Source: CAVDHB01 sp963608705
Lineage (GTDB): Bacteria; Bacteroidota; Bacteroidia; Bacteroidales; Bacteroidaceae
Direction: 5' to 3'
DNA length: 22,535 nucleotides
Assembly: GCA_963608705.1 (NCBI GenBank)
Contig: CAVDHB010000052.1
Span: forward strand, 1 to 22,535
Below are positions 14,151-22,221 of this stretch, piece by piece. Position numbers and translations under genes: made by a program. The notes beneath the pieces were generated by a model. That model had not been told where the DNA came from and searched no databases. It was given only the letters and a program-made list of their open reading frames with translations. Within the stretch, counting starts at the first letter, position 1; each line of letters begins with the position of its first letter.

Positions 14151-15560
14151 ATGGAAAAGAAACTGAAATGGATTCTATGGTTGGCCATTGTGGCTTCGGT
14201 GTCTATTCTGTGGATGCAGGGATATTGGCTGAAGACGCAGTATGAACACGAAATGGAGCAATGCTTGAGGGAGCGGATGGATTCCGTGGCGGAGCAGGCT
14301 GATTTCCTGCTTTCCGCTTATACCGAGGAGGATCAGCTGGTGGGCTATGTGGTGCATATCTATTTGCCTGGCGAGCCTGAGGCTTATACGACCGTGTCTG
14401 CGGCGACTGCGAAGCGAAAGAGGGACCGTTATATTCTTGAGGGAGCGAATCCGGTGAGAGAATACACCTTTCATCTGTCTTATCCTGTATCAGAAGAAGC
14501 TATCTCTTCGGCCACGGGCAAATTCATAAGTCTGAATCGAGTGCCTCTCCACCATTCCTTTGTAGAACGTCAGCTGAGACGGCGTATGAGGGATTCCAGC
14601 TTGCGGATTGAGTCTTCCCGAGACACCAGCCAGCTATGGCGACCCCGTATATTACGGAAGAACTTTTATTTCCACCCTTCCTTTACCATGCTTTATGGGT
14701 GGAATCCGTTATGGAAGCAGAATGTGTGCATCTCTGGTTCGATTCCCGTTCAATCGGTGTTCAAAAGCCTGATATGGATTTTCCTGCTTTCCTTGTTGTG
14801 GACGATTCTGTTGTTGTGCTGTATCGTGTATCAAGTACGTACCCTCTTTGTGCAGTACAGGATAGACCGTCTGCGGAAAGATTTCAGCCATACGATGATT
14901 CATGAGTTGCGGCGGCCTGTGCAGACCTTGAAAACGATTGTGGCCTTGTGGCAGGACAAGGAAATGAGACAGGATGAGGCGTTGTGTGCGCAAAGCGTGA
15001 AGGACGCTCGTGAGGAATTAGACCGTCTTTCCGCTTATTTTGTGAAACTAAGAGACATGACGTATGGAGATGAGGTGCGTATCCCGCTAAAGCTGACAGT
15101 GTTTGATTTGGAGGAGGATGTCAAAGAGCTGCATCGTTCCTTGCTCCTTCCGGCGGATCGAAAGGTGGACTTGCGATTGGAGGTCGTTCCTCCTGGCAAA
15201 ATGCGAATCAAGGCGGATAGGCTGCATATCCACAGTATGCTGTATAATCTGCTTGAGAATGCGGTGAAATATGCACAGGGAGATGTGGTCATCATCCTAC
15301 GGCTCATTCGGGAAGCCCATGCCGTGAAGATACAAGTGGAGGATAATGGGGCGGGAATCGCAAAGGAGGATCTTCCCTATATCTTTGAGAAGTTTTACAG
15401 GGCTTCCGAATGGCGAAAAGGAGATTGTCCGGGATTAGGACTTGGATTGAGCTATGTGAAGAGTTTGGTGAAGGCGCATAAAGGTACTATCTCCGTGGAG
15501 AGTCGTGTAGGGGAAGGCACCACGTTCACCTTGTATATTCCGCAGCCTTCTGTTAAATAA
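14151..15560 (+). CDS. Sensor histidine kinase
   Basis: A 469-residue inner-membrane kinase. The frame is open 88 codons further upstream, but the ATG at 14151 begins the expected basic-hydrophobic N-terminus (MEKKLKWILWLAIVASVSIL) just after a -7 box; an earlier start would lie inside the divergent barrel gene. Membrane spans at about 7-25 and 206-227 enclose a ~180-residue periplasmic sensor region of no recognised family. Then come HisKA with His251 in HELRRPVQTLK and HATPase with Asn370 in LLENAVKY, DNGAG at 398-402 and GLGLGLSYV near 428-436. The pattern resembles RprX-type kinases of Bacteroides. It is co-transcribed with the OmpR-type regulator nine bases later; the signal is unknown. 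Confidence 0.88.
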   Translation: MEKKLKWILWLAIVASVSILWMQGYWLKTQYEHEMEQCLRERMDSVAEQADFLLSAYTEEDQLVGYVVHIYLPGEPEAYTTVSAATAKRKRDRYILEGANPVREYTFHLSYPVSEEAISSATGKFISLNRVPLHHSFVERQLRRRMRDSSLRIESSRDTSQLWRPRILRKNFYFHPSFTMLYGWNPLWKQNVCISGSIPVQSVFKSLIWIFLLSLLWTILLLCCIVYQVRTLFVQYRIDRLRKDFSHTMIHELRRPVQTLKTIVALWQDKEMRQDEALCAQSVKDAREELDRLSAYFVKLRDMTYGDEVRIPLKLTVFDLEEDVKELHRSLLLPADRKVDLRLEVVPPGKMRIKADRLHIHSMLYNLLENAVKYAQGDVVIILRLIREAHAVKIQVEDNGAGIAKEDLPYIFEKFYRASEWRKGDCPGLGLGLSYVKSLVKAHKGTISVESRVGEGTTFTLYIPQPSVK

Positions 15561-15569
15561 GTGGATAAG

Positions 15570-16247
15570 ATGAATAAGTTGAAGATTCTTTTTGTGGACG
15601 ATGACGTGAAGTATTCTCTTTTGTTGAAGCGTTTTCTTGAACGGGAGGGATATGAGGTGATTCACGTGGCGGATGGTCAGGAGGCATTGGACACCTATGT
15701 GTCTTTTCATCCTGATTTGATATTGTTGGATGTCAATATGCCGAAGGTGGACGGTTTCGAGGTGGCTCGCCGTATTCGGATGAAGGATAAACAAGTCATC
15801 TTGTTCTTTATTTCAGACCGGACGGAAAAGACAGACCGTCTGAGGGGATTCAGTCTGCGGGGAAATGACTACATTCCGAAGCCCTTTTATCCAGAAGAGC
15901 TTATAGCGCGTATCAAAGAGCGTTTCCCGGAAGGTGAAAGGGAAGAAGAGCTGTATGAAGTGGGTGATTTCCGTTTCCTGCCTTCGCAGAACAAGATTGT
16001 CCAGCAGGGAAAGGAGCGGATTATCACCTCCCGTCAGGCTTCCATTTTGCGGCTGCTGTTCAGAAGCAAGAATGACACGGTGTCTCGCACTCGCTTGCTC
16101 ACAGAGGTGTGGGGCGATGATTCCTATGCTAATTCATTGGCGTTGAATGTGCAAATATCCTATTTGCGAAAGACGCTAAAGGGAAGTTCCCGTGTACGGA
16201 TTGTGTCGGTGAAGAAGAAAGGATATGTGTTAGAGACTGTGGATTAA
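15570..16247 (+). CDS. OmpR-family response regulator
   Basis: A 225-residue cytosolic regulator. The receiver covers about 4-118 with the acidic pocket VDDD, phospho-acceptor Asp54 in ILLDVNMPKVDG and Lys104 in PKPF. A winged-helix Trans_reg_C domain at about 128-222 contains SRQASILRLLF, VWGDDSYANSLALNVQISYLRKTL and the KKKGYVL wing. I chose the ATG at 15570; an in-frame GTG at 15561 would add three residues and start directly after the kinase stop. The gene pair suggests phosphorylation by the kinase just upstream. RprY-type regulators of Bacteroides have this layout. Its binding site may be the ATATTAC repeat at 14076-14093. Confidence 0.9.
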   Translation: MNKLKILFVDDDVKYSLLLKRFLEREGYEVIHVADGQEALDTYVSFHPDLILLDVNMPKVDGFEVARRIRMKDKQVILFFISDRTEKTDRLRGFSLRGNDYIPKPFYPEELIARIKERFPEGEREEELYEVGDFRFLPSQNKIVQQGKERIITSRQASILRLLFRSKNDTVSRTRLLTEVWGDDSYANSLALNVQISYLRKTLKGSSRVRIVSVKKKGYVLETVD

Positions 16248-16258
16248 GATGTGTTTTA

Positions 16259-16290
16259 TTTGCTCTTCCTTGCTAATTATGCTATATTCG
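16259..16290 (+). promoter_or_regulatory. Promoter of rnz
   Basis: TTTG (16259-16262), an exact 20-bp spacer and TATATTCG (16283-16290, one mismatch to TAnnTTTG) form a good Bacteroides promoter. The start site would fall at about 16293-16295, that is, at or next to the rnz ATG (16295), which predicts a leaderless or nearly leaderless mRNA. Confidence 0.55.
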
Positions 16291-16294
16291 CGGC

Positions 16295-17209
16295 ATGGAA
16301 AAATTCGAAGTGACTGTGTTGGGATGTGGGTCGGCCTTGCCTACGATGAGGCATTACCCATCTTCCCAGGTAGTGAATGTGCGTGAGAAACTTTTTATGG
16401 TGGACTGTGGCGAAGGGACGCAATTGCAACTCCGCCGGTCGAGGCTGCGTTTCAACAAACTGCACACCATCTTTATCTCTCACTTGCACGGAGACCACTG
16501 CTTCGGGCTGCCGGGAATGCTTTCCACCTTCGCCCTTTTGGGACGCACGGCAGACTTGCATATCTATGCGCATGCCAAATTAGAGGAACTGATGCGACCT
16601 TGGCTCGACTTCTTTTGTGCGGGAAACACGTACAAAGTAGTCTTTCATTCTGTCGACACTACCAAATTCCAGCCTATCTATGAAGACCGTTCGCTGACGG
16701 TGTACAGCATTCCGCTTGCTCATCGGGTGCCCACCTGTGGCTTCCTGTTTGAGGAGAAACCCACCTTGCCTCACATCCGTAGAGACATGGTAGATTTTTA
16801 TCATGTGCCAGTATATGAGTTGAATCGTATAAAGAACGGAGAAGACTTTGTGACAGAGGAGGGAGAGGTGATACCCCACAGTTATCTTACATTACCACCG
16901 GAACCGGTGAGAAAATACGCCTACTGTTCTGACACGAAATACTTGCCAGGTTTGAAGGATTATGTACAAGGGGTGGACTTGCTGTATCATGAGGCCACTT
17001 ACGGAGACGAATATGCCGACAAGGCCGCCGCACGATTTCATTCCACTGCCTCACAGGCGGCCACAGTGGCGAGAGACGCACAGGCCGGAAAGCTGATGAT
17101 AGGACATTACTCAGCCAGGTACGAAGATGAGACTCCATTGTTGGAAGAAGCCCAAAGGATATTCCCTAATTCGATACTCGCTGAGGAATTGTTGACTGTA
17201 CAAATCTGA
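16295..17209 (+). CDS. rnz: Ribonuclease Z (tRNA 3' processing endonuclease)
   Basis: A 304-residue metallo-beta-lactamase-fold nuclease. The zinc ligands are in place: HLHGDH at 63-68, His143 in LAHRVPTCGF, Asp213 in YCSDTKY, and His271 in GHYSARY. His249 in the FHST segment and the family's flexible arm region near 150-180 also fit. The enzyme cuts tRNA precursors after the discriminator base so CCA can be added, which suits this genome since the tRNA in the window does not encode CCA. Length matches bacterial and chloroplast short-form RNase Z. The L,D-transpeptidase gene starts five bases after its stop, so the two are probably co-transcribed, though functionally unrelated. Confidence 0.95.
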   Translation: MEKFEVTVLGCGSALPTMRHYPSSQVVNVREKLFMVDCGEGTQLQLRRSRLRFNKLHTIFISHLHGDHCFGLPGMLSTFALLGRTADLHIYAHAKLEELMRPWLDFFCAGNTYKVVFHSVDTTKFQPIYEDRSLTVYSIPLAHRVPTCGFLFEEKPTLPHIRRDMVDFYHVPVYELNRIKNGEDFVTEEGEVIPHSYLTLPPEPVRKYAYCSDTKYLPGLKDYVQGVDLLYHEATYGDEYADKAAARFHSTASQAATVARDAQAGKLMIGHYSARYEDETPLLEEAQRIFPNSILAEELLTVQI

Positions 17210-17214
17210 AAAGG

Positions 17215-18705
17215 ATGAGACGCTGGGTACTTTGGTTACTTTTCCCACTGATTCTATACGCCTGCGGGGAAGAGAAAATAGCGAATCCTAATACGCATTT
17301 GCGTTTTGAGGATATAGAGAAACAAACGGACGAACGTTTTCAAGTGAGTCTGTACAGGGTGCATTGTGAATGGGATTCTCTCTGTCCGCCAGACAGTAAT
17401 GAGACTTATACGGACAGGGCAGTACGTGCTTGGTACACAGCGCACCGTCCCTTCAAATGGATTTCGATGCAGGGGGTGAATCCTTCCGCAGATACCTTGT
17501 TGATGTATCTGGATTCTGTGAACTATCATGGATTGGACAAACGCAATTTCTATGTGACGGAAATAAGGACGTACCTTCGGATGTTTCGGAATCTTTCGTT
17601 TAATCAGAAGTTTACAGCGTCCAAGGTGGCAGCCCGTTTGGACTTTTACCTCACCAAAGCTTACTACCGCTATGCGGCGGGTATGTATTTCGGCTTCGTG
17701 AATCCCGATAAGCTTTATAATAAACTGGAAAAGAAAGAAGATTCCTACGTAAGACTCTATGACTTGCGAAGCGATTTCTGCGGACCTGCGTTTATCGGGA
17801 AGATGGACTCAGTGATTCGTAAGGGCGACATGGGTGAGTTCCTGCGTTCAGTGCAACCTTCTGACCCTCGATATGCCCAGTTACAGCGTGCGCTGCTGGG
17901 AAAAGGGGGAGACGCTCGTAAACTAAGGCTCAATATGGAGCGTTTGCGTTGGCGTGTCGCAGGGGGAAGTCCTCGAGAGAAGTACGTATTAGTGAATATT
18001 CCGGCACAACGATTGTGGGCGGTGAATGATAAAAAGGTACTGACTATGCGGGTGTGCTGTGGAAGCAATGACAGTAAGACACCTCAACTTTACAGCGAGA
18101 TTTATCGTGTGGAGCTGAATCCATATTGGATTCTTCCCCGTTCCATCATCCGCCATGGCATCTCATTAAGTCCATCTTACTTGAGCCGTAAGCGTATGAG
18201 GGTCATAGACCGGCGCAGCGGGAAGGAAGTGTCTCCTTCAAGCGTGACAAAAGATGTCTTGATGGCTGAGGGGACACCTTATGTGGTGAGACAGGACAAT
18301 GGGGAGGGAAACTCGTTAGGACGTATTATCTTCCGTTTCAAGAATAATTTCTCCATTTTCCTGCACGACACCTCCGACCGAAACGCTTTTCAAAATGGAA
18401 GCCGGGATGTGAGCCACGGCTGTATAAGGGTAGAGAAGCCGCTTGACCTTGCGGTCTTCCTCTTGCCGGAAAAAGATGAGCGATTAGTAAAGGTGTTTGA
18501 GGAGGCCATCATGAAGCCGAACCCTGTGGATGCGGAAGGACGCAAGTTGCCCTTGCGTTCGACTTATCAGTCTTTCAAGCCTGCCGTACCGCTTTTCATT
18601 AGTTATTTCACCGCCTATCCTGTGCCAGGCAGTGGAAGAATCCAGTATTATCCAGATATTTACGGCTATGACAACCCGCTTTGGCAGCGGTTGTCACGAT
18701 GGTAG
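17215..18705 (+). CDS. L,D-transpeptidase (YkuD/YcbB-like) lipoprotein
   Basis: A 496-residue envelope protein. The N-terminus MRRWVLWLLFPLILYACG carries a lipobox with Cys17, so it is probably a periplasm-facing lipoprotein. Residues about 25-250 correspond to the scaffold region of YcbB-type enzymes (DRAVRAWYTAHRPFKWI, SVNYHGLDKRNFYV). A YkuD catalytic domain covers about 255-430: YVLVNIPAQRLWAVND, FLHDTSDRNAF with His384, and SHGCIRVEKP with nucleophile Cys403. Such enzymes make 3-3 crosslinks in peptidoglycan or attach proteins to it. E. coli YcbB is longer and has a peptidoglycan-binding domain; I do not see a clear one here. The only visible ribosome-binding-like AAAGG abuts the ATG. 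The stop lies four bases from that of the convergent neighbour. Confidence 0.9.
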   Translation: MRRWVLWLLFPLILYACGEEKIANPNTHLRFEDIEKQTDERFQVSLYRVHCEWDSLCPPDSNETYTDRAVRAWYTAHRPFKWISMQGVNPSADTLLMYLDSVNYHGLDKRNFYVTEIRTYLRMFRNLSFNQKFTASKVAARLDFYLTKAYYRYAAGMYFGFVNPDKLYNKLEKKEDSYVRLYDLRSDFCGPAFIGKMDSVIRKGDMGEFLRSVQPSDPRYAQLQRALLGKGGDARKLRLNMERLRWRVAGGSPREKYVLVNIPAQRLWAVNDKKVLTMRVCCGSNDSKTPQLYSEIYRVELNPYWILPRSIIRHGISLSPSYLSRKRMRVIDRRSGKEVSPSSVTKDVLMAEGTPYVVRQDNGEGNSLGRIIFRFKNNFSIFLHDTSDRNAFQNGSRDVSHGCIRVEKPLDLAVFLLPEKDERLVKVFEEAIMKPNPVDAEGRKLPLRSTYQSFKPAVPLFISYFTAYPVPGSGRIQYYPDIYGYDNPLWQRLSRW

Positions 18706-18709
18706 CCGT

Positions 18710-19111
18710 TTACGCTTTCGGAGTGATGGCCGCAGACAGCTCACCTATTTTCTGCATTCGTTCGAAGGAGAAAGTCTTGGTGTAGTTGTCCGTCCATTGC
18801 AGCAACGCTTTGGTCATCTCACAAAGACGCTCGTCCCCGAAGTTCAATGCCTTGCATTCAAGATAGAACAAATCGGTGAGCATTTGGATGCGGTAGGGAT
18901 ATTCCTTGGCCTCATACGTGGCTTTCATGTATTCCACAATCTCGTCCGGTGTTTTTTCAAGGAAGAAAGAGCGTTTTTTCTGGAAGTAGGTGATGTAGAG
19001 ATTGGAATACTCGTTATCTAACAAGTCTACTTTCTTCTTCTTTTTCAAATACAGTTCTAATGCCTCGGCGAAATCCTGCACGAGGCGCATGATATAGTCT
19101 TTTGCTAACAT
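18710..19111 (-). CDS. Small conserved hypothetical protein (DUF6483-like)
   Basis: A 133-residue soluble, helical, charged protein. The N-terminal MLAKDYIMRLVQDFAEAL and the following lysine-rich helix recall the DUF6483 family, but I assign this only tentatively. There is no signal peptide, membrane segment or catalytic motif. The body reads as tetratricopeptide-like helices (LYITYFQKKRSFFLEKTPDEIVEYM) without a clear repeat. It begins 36 bp after the glycosyltransferase stop, so the two are probably co-transcribed. Function is unknown. Confidence 0.75.
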   Translation of the reverse strand: MLAKDYIMRLVQDFAEALELYLKKKKKVDLLDNEYSNLYITYFQKKRSFFLEKTPDEIVEYMKATYEAKEYPYRIQMLTDLFYLECKALNFGDERLCEMTKALLQWTDNYTKTFSFERMQKIGELSAAITPKA

Positions 19112-19147
19112 GGTTTTGTCGTTGTTTCCCTTTTGTGGAAAGGTTTT

Positions 19148-20173
19148 TTATTTATAGAAGTTTCGTTCAAAAGCGGTGAAGTTCCCCTTCTTCAACACCA
19201 ACCGTTGCCACACGGCTTGCAGGAATCCTGTGCCGTATCCGCAGAGCTGGATGAACGCTGCGGGAATGGAGAGCAGCCCTACCTGAAGGCTCCTGTTTTT
19301 CCACATGGAGTCCGTGCCGATAAGCAGGGCGTAGCATACAAGCGGCAGAAGAGGAATAAAACAATAGCGTGTCAAAGGACTGATTGCCAGTCCGGCGAAC
19401 ACTAATAGACAGCATACGACTCCGCACGTGAACACGGCGGGAAGCAGATGTACCACTTTCAGTGTGTCGGGATAAAGCAGATAGAGTGTGATGCGGGCGA
19501 TGCCTGAGTTGTAGACTTGCTTGAAGAACTTGCGGAAATCTGTCCGGCGTTTGTGCCATACCCATGCCGTGGGGAACAAGCGTGTCTTGTACCCGCCCTT
19601 GATGACTCTTGTGCTGAAGTCTATATCCTCTCCGAAGCGCATTTTCGTGTTGAAGCCTTCTACCTTGCGGAATACGTCCGCCCGGATGCCCATGTTGAAA
19701 CTGCGGGGATAGAACTTGTCCAGCTTTTTCTTTCCGCCACGGATGCCGCCCGTAGTGAAGAACGAAGTCATGGCGTAGTTGATGGCTTTCTGCACGGGAG
19801 AGAAGGAGGGGTGCGCACTGTCAGGACCTCCGAAACAGTCGGCTTGCGATTGTGCGAGTTCCTGTGTCACCGCTTTCATGTAGCCTTCCGGCAGCACACA
19901 GTCGGAGTCTAAGAAAATGAGGTACTTTCCCTCGGCTTTAGAGGCGGCGAAGTTGCGGGTATCGCTCGGCCCGCTGTTCTCCTTTGTATAATACCGTAGT
20001 TTCGCTATCTTTCCCTTGTATTTCTCCACCACTTGCTGGCAGGGCACTTGCGAACCGTCTTCCACAATGAGGACTTCAAAGTCTGTCTCCTGTTGTCTGG
20101 AAAGACTGTCCAAAAGTTCGTCCACCTCGTCGGGGCGGTTGTACACGGGAATTATAAGAGAGTATGTTGTCAT
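19148..20173 (-). CDS. GT2 family glycosyltransferase, membrane-anchored
   Basis: A 341-residue glycosyltransferase. The N-terminal GT-A domain begins YSLIIPVYNRPDEV, with nucleotide-sugar-binding Glu/Asp residues in LIVEDGS, the metal-binding DSD at 89-91 and Glu182-Asp183 in FGEDIDF as probable catalytic acid/base region. Hydrophobic segments at about 242-263, 270-286 and 297-315 anchor the C-terminal third in the inner membrane. It should transfer a sugar onto a lipid-linked or envelope acceptor, but donor and acceptor cannot be read. The ATG at 20173 is the standard family N-terminus, yet the perfect -7 box ends only five bases before it, predicting almost no 5' leader. Confidence 0.88.
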   Translation of the reverse strand: MTTYSLIIPVYNRPDEVDELLDSLSRQQETDFEVLIVEDGSQVPCQQVVEKYKGKIAKLRYYTKENSGPSDTRNFAASKAEGKYLIFLDSDCVLPEGYMKAVTQELAQSQADCFGGPDSAHPSFSPVQKAINYAMTSFFTTGGIRGGKKKLDKFYPRSFNMGIRADVFRKVEGFNTKMRFGEDIDFSTRVIKGGYKTRLFPTAWVWHKRRTDFRKFFKQVYNSGIARITLYLLYPDTLKVVHLLPAVFTCGVVCCLLVFAGLAISPLTRYCFIPLLPLVCYALLIGTDSMWKNRSLQVGLLSIPAAFIQLCGYGTGFLQAVWQRLVLKKGNFTAFERNFYK

Positions 20174-20177
20174 GGCG

Positions 20178-20185
20178 CAAAGGTA
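20178..20185 (-). promoter_or_regulatory. -7 box of the glycosyltransferase gene
   Basis: TACCTTTG on the minus strand is a perfect -7 box that ends four bases before the start codon. The predicted transcript start is at or within two bases of the ATG (20173). No TTTG lies at the -33 spacing. Confidence 0.5.
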
Positions 20186-20228
20186 CGAAAAAACACGCTA
20201 TCCTTTCCGAGGTTTCGGGAATTTATAT

Positions 20229-20236
20229 TACCTTTA
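20229..20236 (+). promoter_or_regulatory. -7 box of the PAP2 gene
   Basis: TACCTTTA differs from TAnnTTTG only at the last base. A TTTC at 20204-20207 lies at a 21-bp spacing as a weak -33 box. The implied leader is about 15 nt before the ATG at 20255. Confidence 0.45.
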
Positions 20237-20254
20237 CACCCACAATTAGTTTCT

Positions 20255-21019
20255 ATGAGTGAAATGATGAAAATGCTAAGCTGTCTTTTGGTGGTCTTGA
20301 TGGGGATGAGGACACCCCTTTATGCGGAAAACCGCAGTGCGGAAGACAGTCTTTCCGTACATACATCTACGTCTTTCCGGCCTGCCCAGCTGATTGTCCC
20401 AGGGGCGATGATAGGCGTGGGTGCCTTCGGGATAGCTTCGGGATGCCTTCGGGATGCCTCCCATACTCTTGATAGAAATATAAAGCGCTGGAGCGATGGT
20501 CGTAAGTGCAAGGCCGATGAGTATCTGCGCTTCCTTCCCAGTGTAGCTTATGTAGGATTGGAGTATCTTGGAGCCAAACCGAAACATTCCCTCTGTGAGC
20601 GTCTGGCTGTGGGAGTGGTGAGTACCTTGGCCACGGAAGCTATGGTGGGTGGCTTGAAAGCCGTGGTGAAGGAAACACGTCCCGATAATTCCGCCCGCAA
20701 CTCCTTTCCTTCCGGTCATTCGGCCATAGCTTTTATGGGAGCGGAACTGGTTCGGATGGAATACGGCACTTGGTTTGGAATGGGCGCTTACACGGTGGCT
20801 ACTGGTGTGGCCGTATTGCGGCTGTACAACGGAAAGCACTGGGCGCATGATGTCTTGGCTGGAGCTGGCTTCGGTATTTTAGGGGCGAAGATAGGTTATT
20901 GGTCGTTGCCCTTGATGAGGAAGTGGCTGAAGCTGAGACCTCGCACTGCGGTAGCCGTTACTCCTTACTACAATAGGGATACTCGGAGTGGAGGCGGTGC
21001 GGTCGCTATTGTGTTTTGA
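20255..21019 (+). CDS. PAP2-family membrane phosphatase
   Basis: A 254-residue envelope protein from the ATG at 20255 (20264 is an alternative). The frame is open further upstream but would run into the divergent glycosyltransferase; this start gives a signal peptide (MMKMLSCLLVVLMGMRTPLYA). The acid-phosphatase signature is complete: KAVVKETRP (Lys135, Arg142-Pro143), PSGH at 152-155, and RLYNGKHWAHD with Arg189, His195 and Asp199. Such enzymes dephosphorylate undecaprenyl-diphosphate, phosphatidylglycerol-phosphate, lipid A or similar lipids at the periplasmic face; the substrate here is not evident. A run of three 11-bp repeats (20423-20455) lies in the coding sequence. The last 14 bp overlap the convergent DUF5106 gene. 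Confidence 0.85.
   Translation: MSEMMKMLSCLLVVLMGMRTPLYAENRSAEDSLSVHTSTSFRPAQLIVPGAMIGVGAFGIASGCLRDASHTLDRNIKRWSDGRKCKADEYLRFLPSVAYVGLEYLGAKPKHSLCERLAVGVVSTLATEAMVGGLKAVVKETRPDNSARNSFPSGHSAIAFMGAELVRMEYGTWFGMGAYTVATGVAVLRLYNGKHWAHDVLAGAGFGILGAKIGYWSLPLMRKWLKLRPRTAVAVTPYYNRDTRSGGGAVAIVF
20423..20455 (+). repeat. Three tandem 11-bp repeats inside the PAP2 gene
   Basis: GCCTTCGGGAT, AGCTTCGGGAT and GCCTTCGGGAT run head to tail. Because 11 is not a multiple of three, each unit is read in a different frame (residues about 57-67), and gain or loss of one unit would shift the frame. Confidence 0.85.
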
Positions 21020-21941
21020 CTTCTGTTTGCGTCAGTTGACGCAAAGTGGTTAGCAGTAATTCCGGGGAAGGGTCTTTCAGCAGTACTTTCTTGTGCTTGT
21101 CCAGCAAGTAGATGGTCGGTGTGGCCCGAATGAAATAAAGCAGCTTGTGGGTGATTTCCCCCTTGGGACTGTATCCGTCTATCCAGCTTGCGGGAAAAGG
21201 TTGGGGGTGTTTCTTCCATTCTTCCGTGTCAGCGTCCGCATAGACAGCCAGTACTTGAATGCGTGGAGAGTGTGTCAGTAGCGAGTCTTTTCGCAAGTGG
21301 GCGGTGATGGCGTGACAGTTTTCGCAGTCGGGGTCGTTAAAATAAAGCACGGTGTACTCTCCGGGCGTAGTGTGTAGTGTCCGGTGTTGTCCTTTTCGGT
21401 CGATATAGGCGAAGTCCGTGGCGGTTGTGCCGGGCAGGTTCTTGCCCACATTCTCAAAAAGAAACTTGTATCGTATTTTATTCGCCTCGTCAAAAGAGGG
21501 AGAACTGAGGTACTGGTTTAGAAAGATTCTGTACACAACATCGTTTCGCATAGGTGAACGAGGGTCATCAAGGTATCTTTCTGTCAAGTCCAGAAAGTAT
21601 TTCTGTACAGTCTTTTTCACTTTCGGGTCGGCATAATCAGTATCATACGCTTTGTGACAGAAAGCTTTTACGCCCTTTTGGGCGGTTAGTGAGTCCAGAC
21701 GGGGCAGCAGGTCAAGGAAGTTCACGAACCCTTGTTCGGTAATGTCGGGCTTGTGAAGCAGCAGGGTGTCCGGAAAATTGAAGTTGTCCCAGTAGTGTGC
21801 CATCACATAGTCCGCTCTGGCCTCGTTCGTTTTCAAGGTGGCGGGTACGGAAGGATATGGGAACGTCTCTTGGTTCGTTTGAGCGAAACTTTGTATGCTT
21901 GCGCAGAGGCAGCAAAGCAGGAGGTTTATCTTATTTCTCAT
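21006..21941 (-). CDS. DUF5106/thioredoxin-fold exported protein
   Basis: A 311-residue protein from the Met at 21941, preceded by a good ribosome binding site (AAAGGA, four-base gap). The frame extends 13 codons upstream, but that N-terminus would spoil the signal peptide (MRNKINLLLCCLCASIQSFAQ). Residues about 25-165 match the helical DUF5106 domain found in Bacteroidota redox proteins (ARADYVMAHYWDNFNFPDT). Residues about 170-305 form an AhpC/TSA-like thioredoxin fold with a Cys206-Glu-Asn-Cys209 redox pair in FNDPDCENCH and the cis-proline in RATPTIYLL (Pro275). It is probably a periplasmic thiol oxidoreductase related to ResA/TlpA. It overlaps the PAP2 gene by 14 bp, tail to tail. Confidence 0.87.
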   Translation of the reverse strand: MRNKINLLLCCLCASIQSFAQTNQETFPYPSVPATLKTNEARADYVMAHYWDNFNFPDTLLLHKPDITEQGFVNFLDLLPRLDSLTAQKGVKAFCHKAYDTDYADPKVKKTVQKYFLDLTERYLDDPRSPMRNDVVYRIFLNQYLSSPSFDEANKIRYKFLFENVGKNLPGTTATDFAYIDRKGQHRTLHTTPGEYTVLYFNDPDCENCHAITAHLRKDSLLTHSPRIQVLAVYADADTEEWKKHPQPFPASWIDGYSPKGEITHKLLYFIRATPTIYLLDKHKKVLLKDPSPELLLTTLRQLTQTEVKTQ

Positions 21942-22048
21942 GTAGTCCTTTTTGTATATACTTGTCCCGCGAACATACAACTATTTTCGCAAATGGGCAA
22001 ATAGATTGGTTCCAACTCTCTTTCAGCAGAAGAACAGAATGCACTCTT

Positions 22049-22187
22049 ATTCCGCGTAAGCACGTAAGCAACGTAAGCAGTTTTCATACTCTTACGCGCG
22101 AGCGCGTAAGACAGAAATATACTCTTGTTTTTATAACAGTATCTCTGTAAAGTAATGAAACCTGCTTACGTTGCTTACGTGCTTACG
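22049..22187. repeat. Composite hairpin element A
   Basis: It begins ATTCCGC (22049). The left arm 22055-22080 is three short repeats, CGTAAGCA, CGTAAGCAA and CGTAAGCAG. The right arm 22162-22187 is its exact reverse complement, a 26-bp perfect inverted repeat. The 81-nt loop holds an inner palindrome (CTTACGCGC, GA, GCGCGTAAG; 22091-22110), TTGTTTTTATA (22125-22135) and CTGTAAAGT (22145-22153). Confidence 0.9.
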
Positions 22188-22221
22188 TGATTTTGCGGTT
22201 CACCGTGTGACGGGTCGTTAA

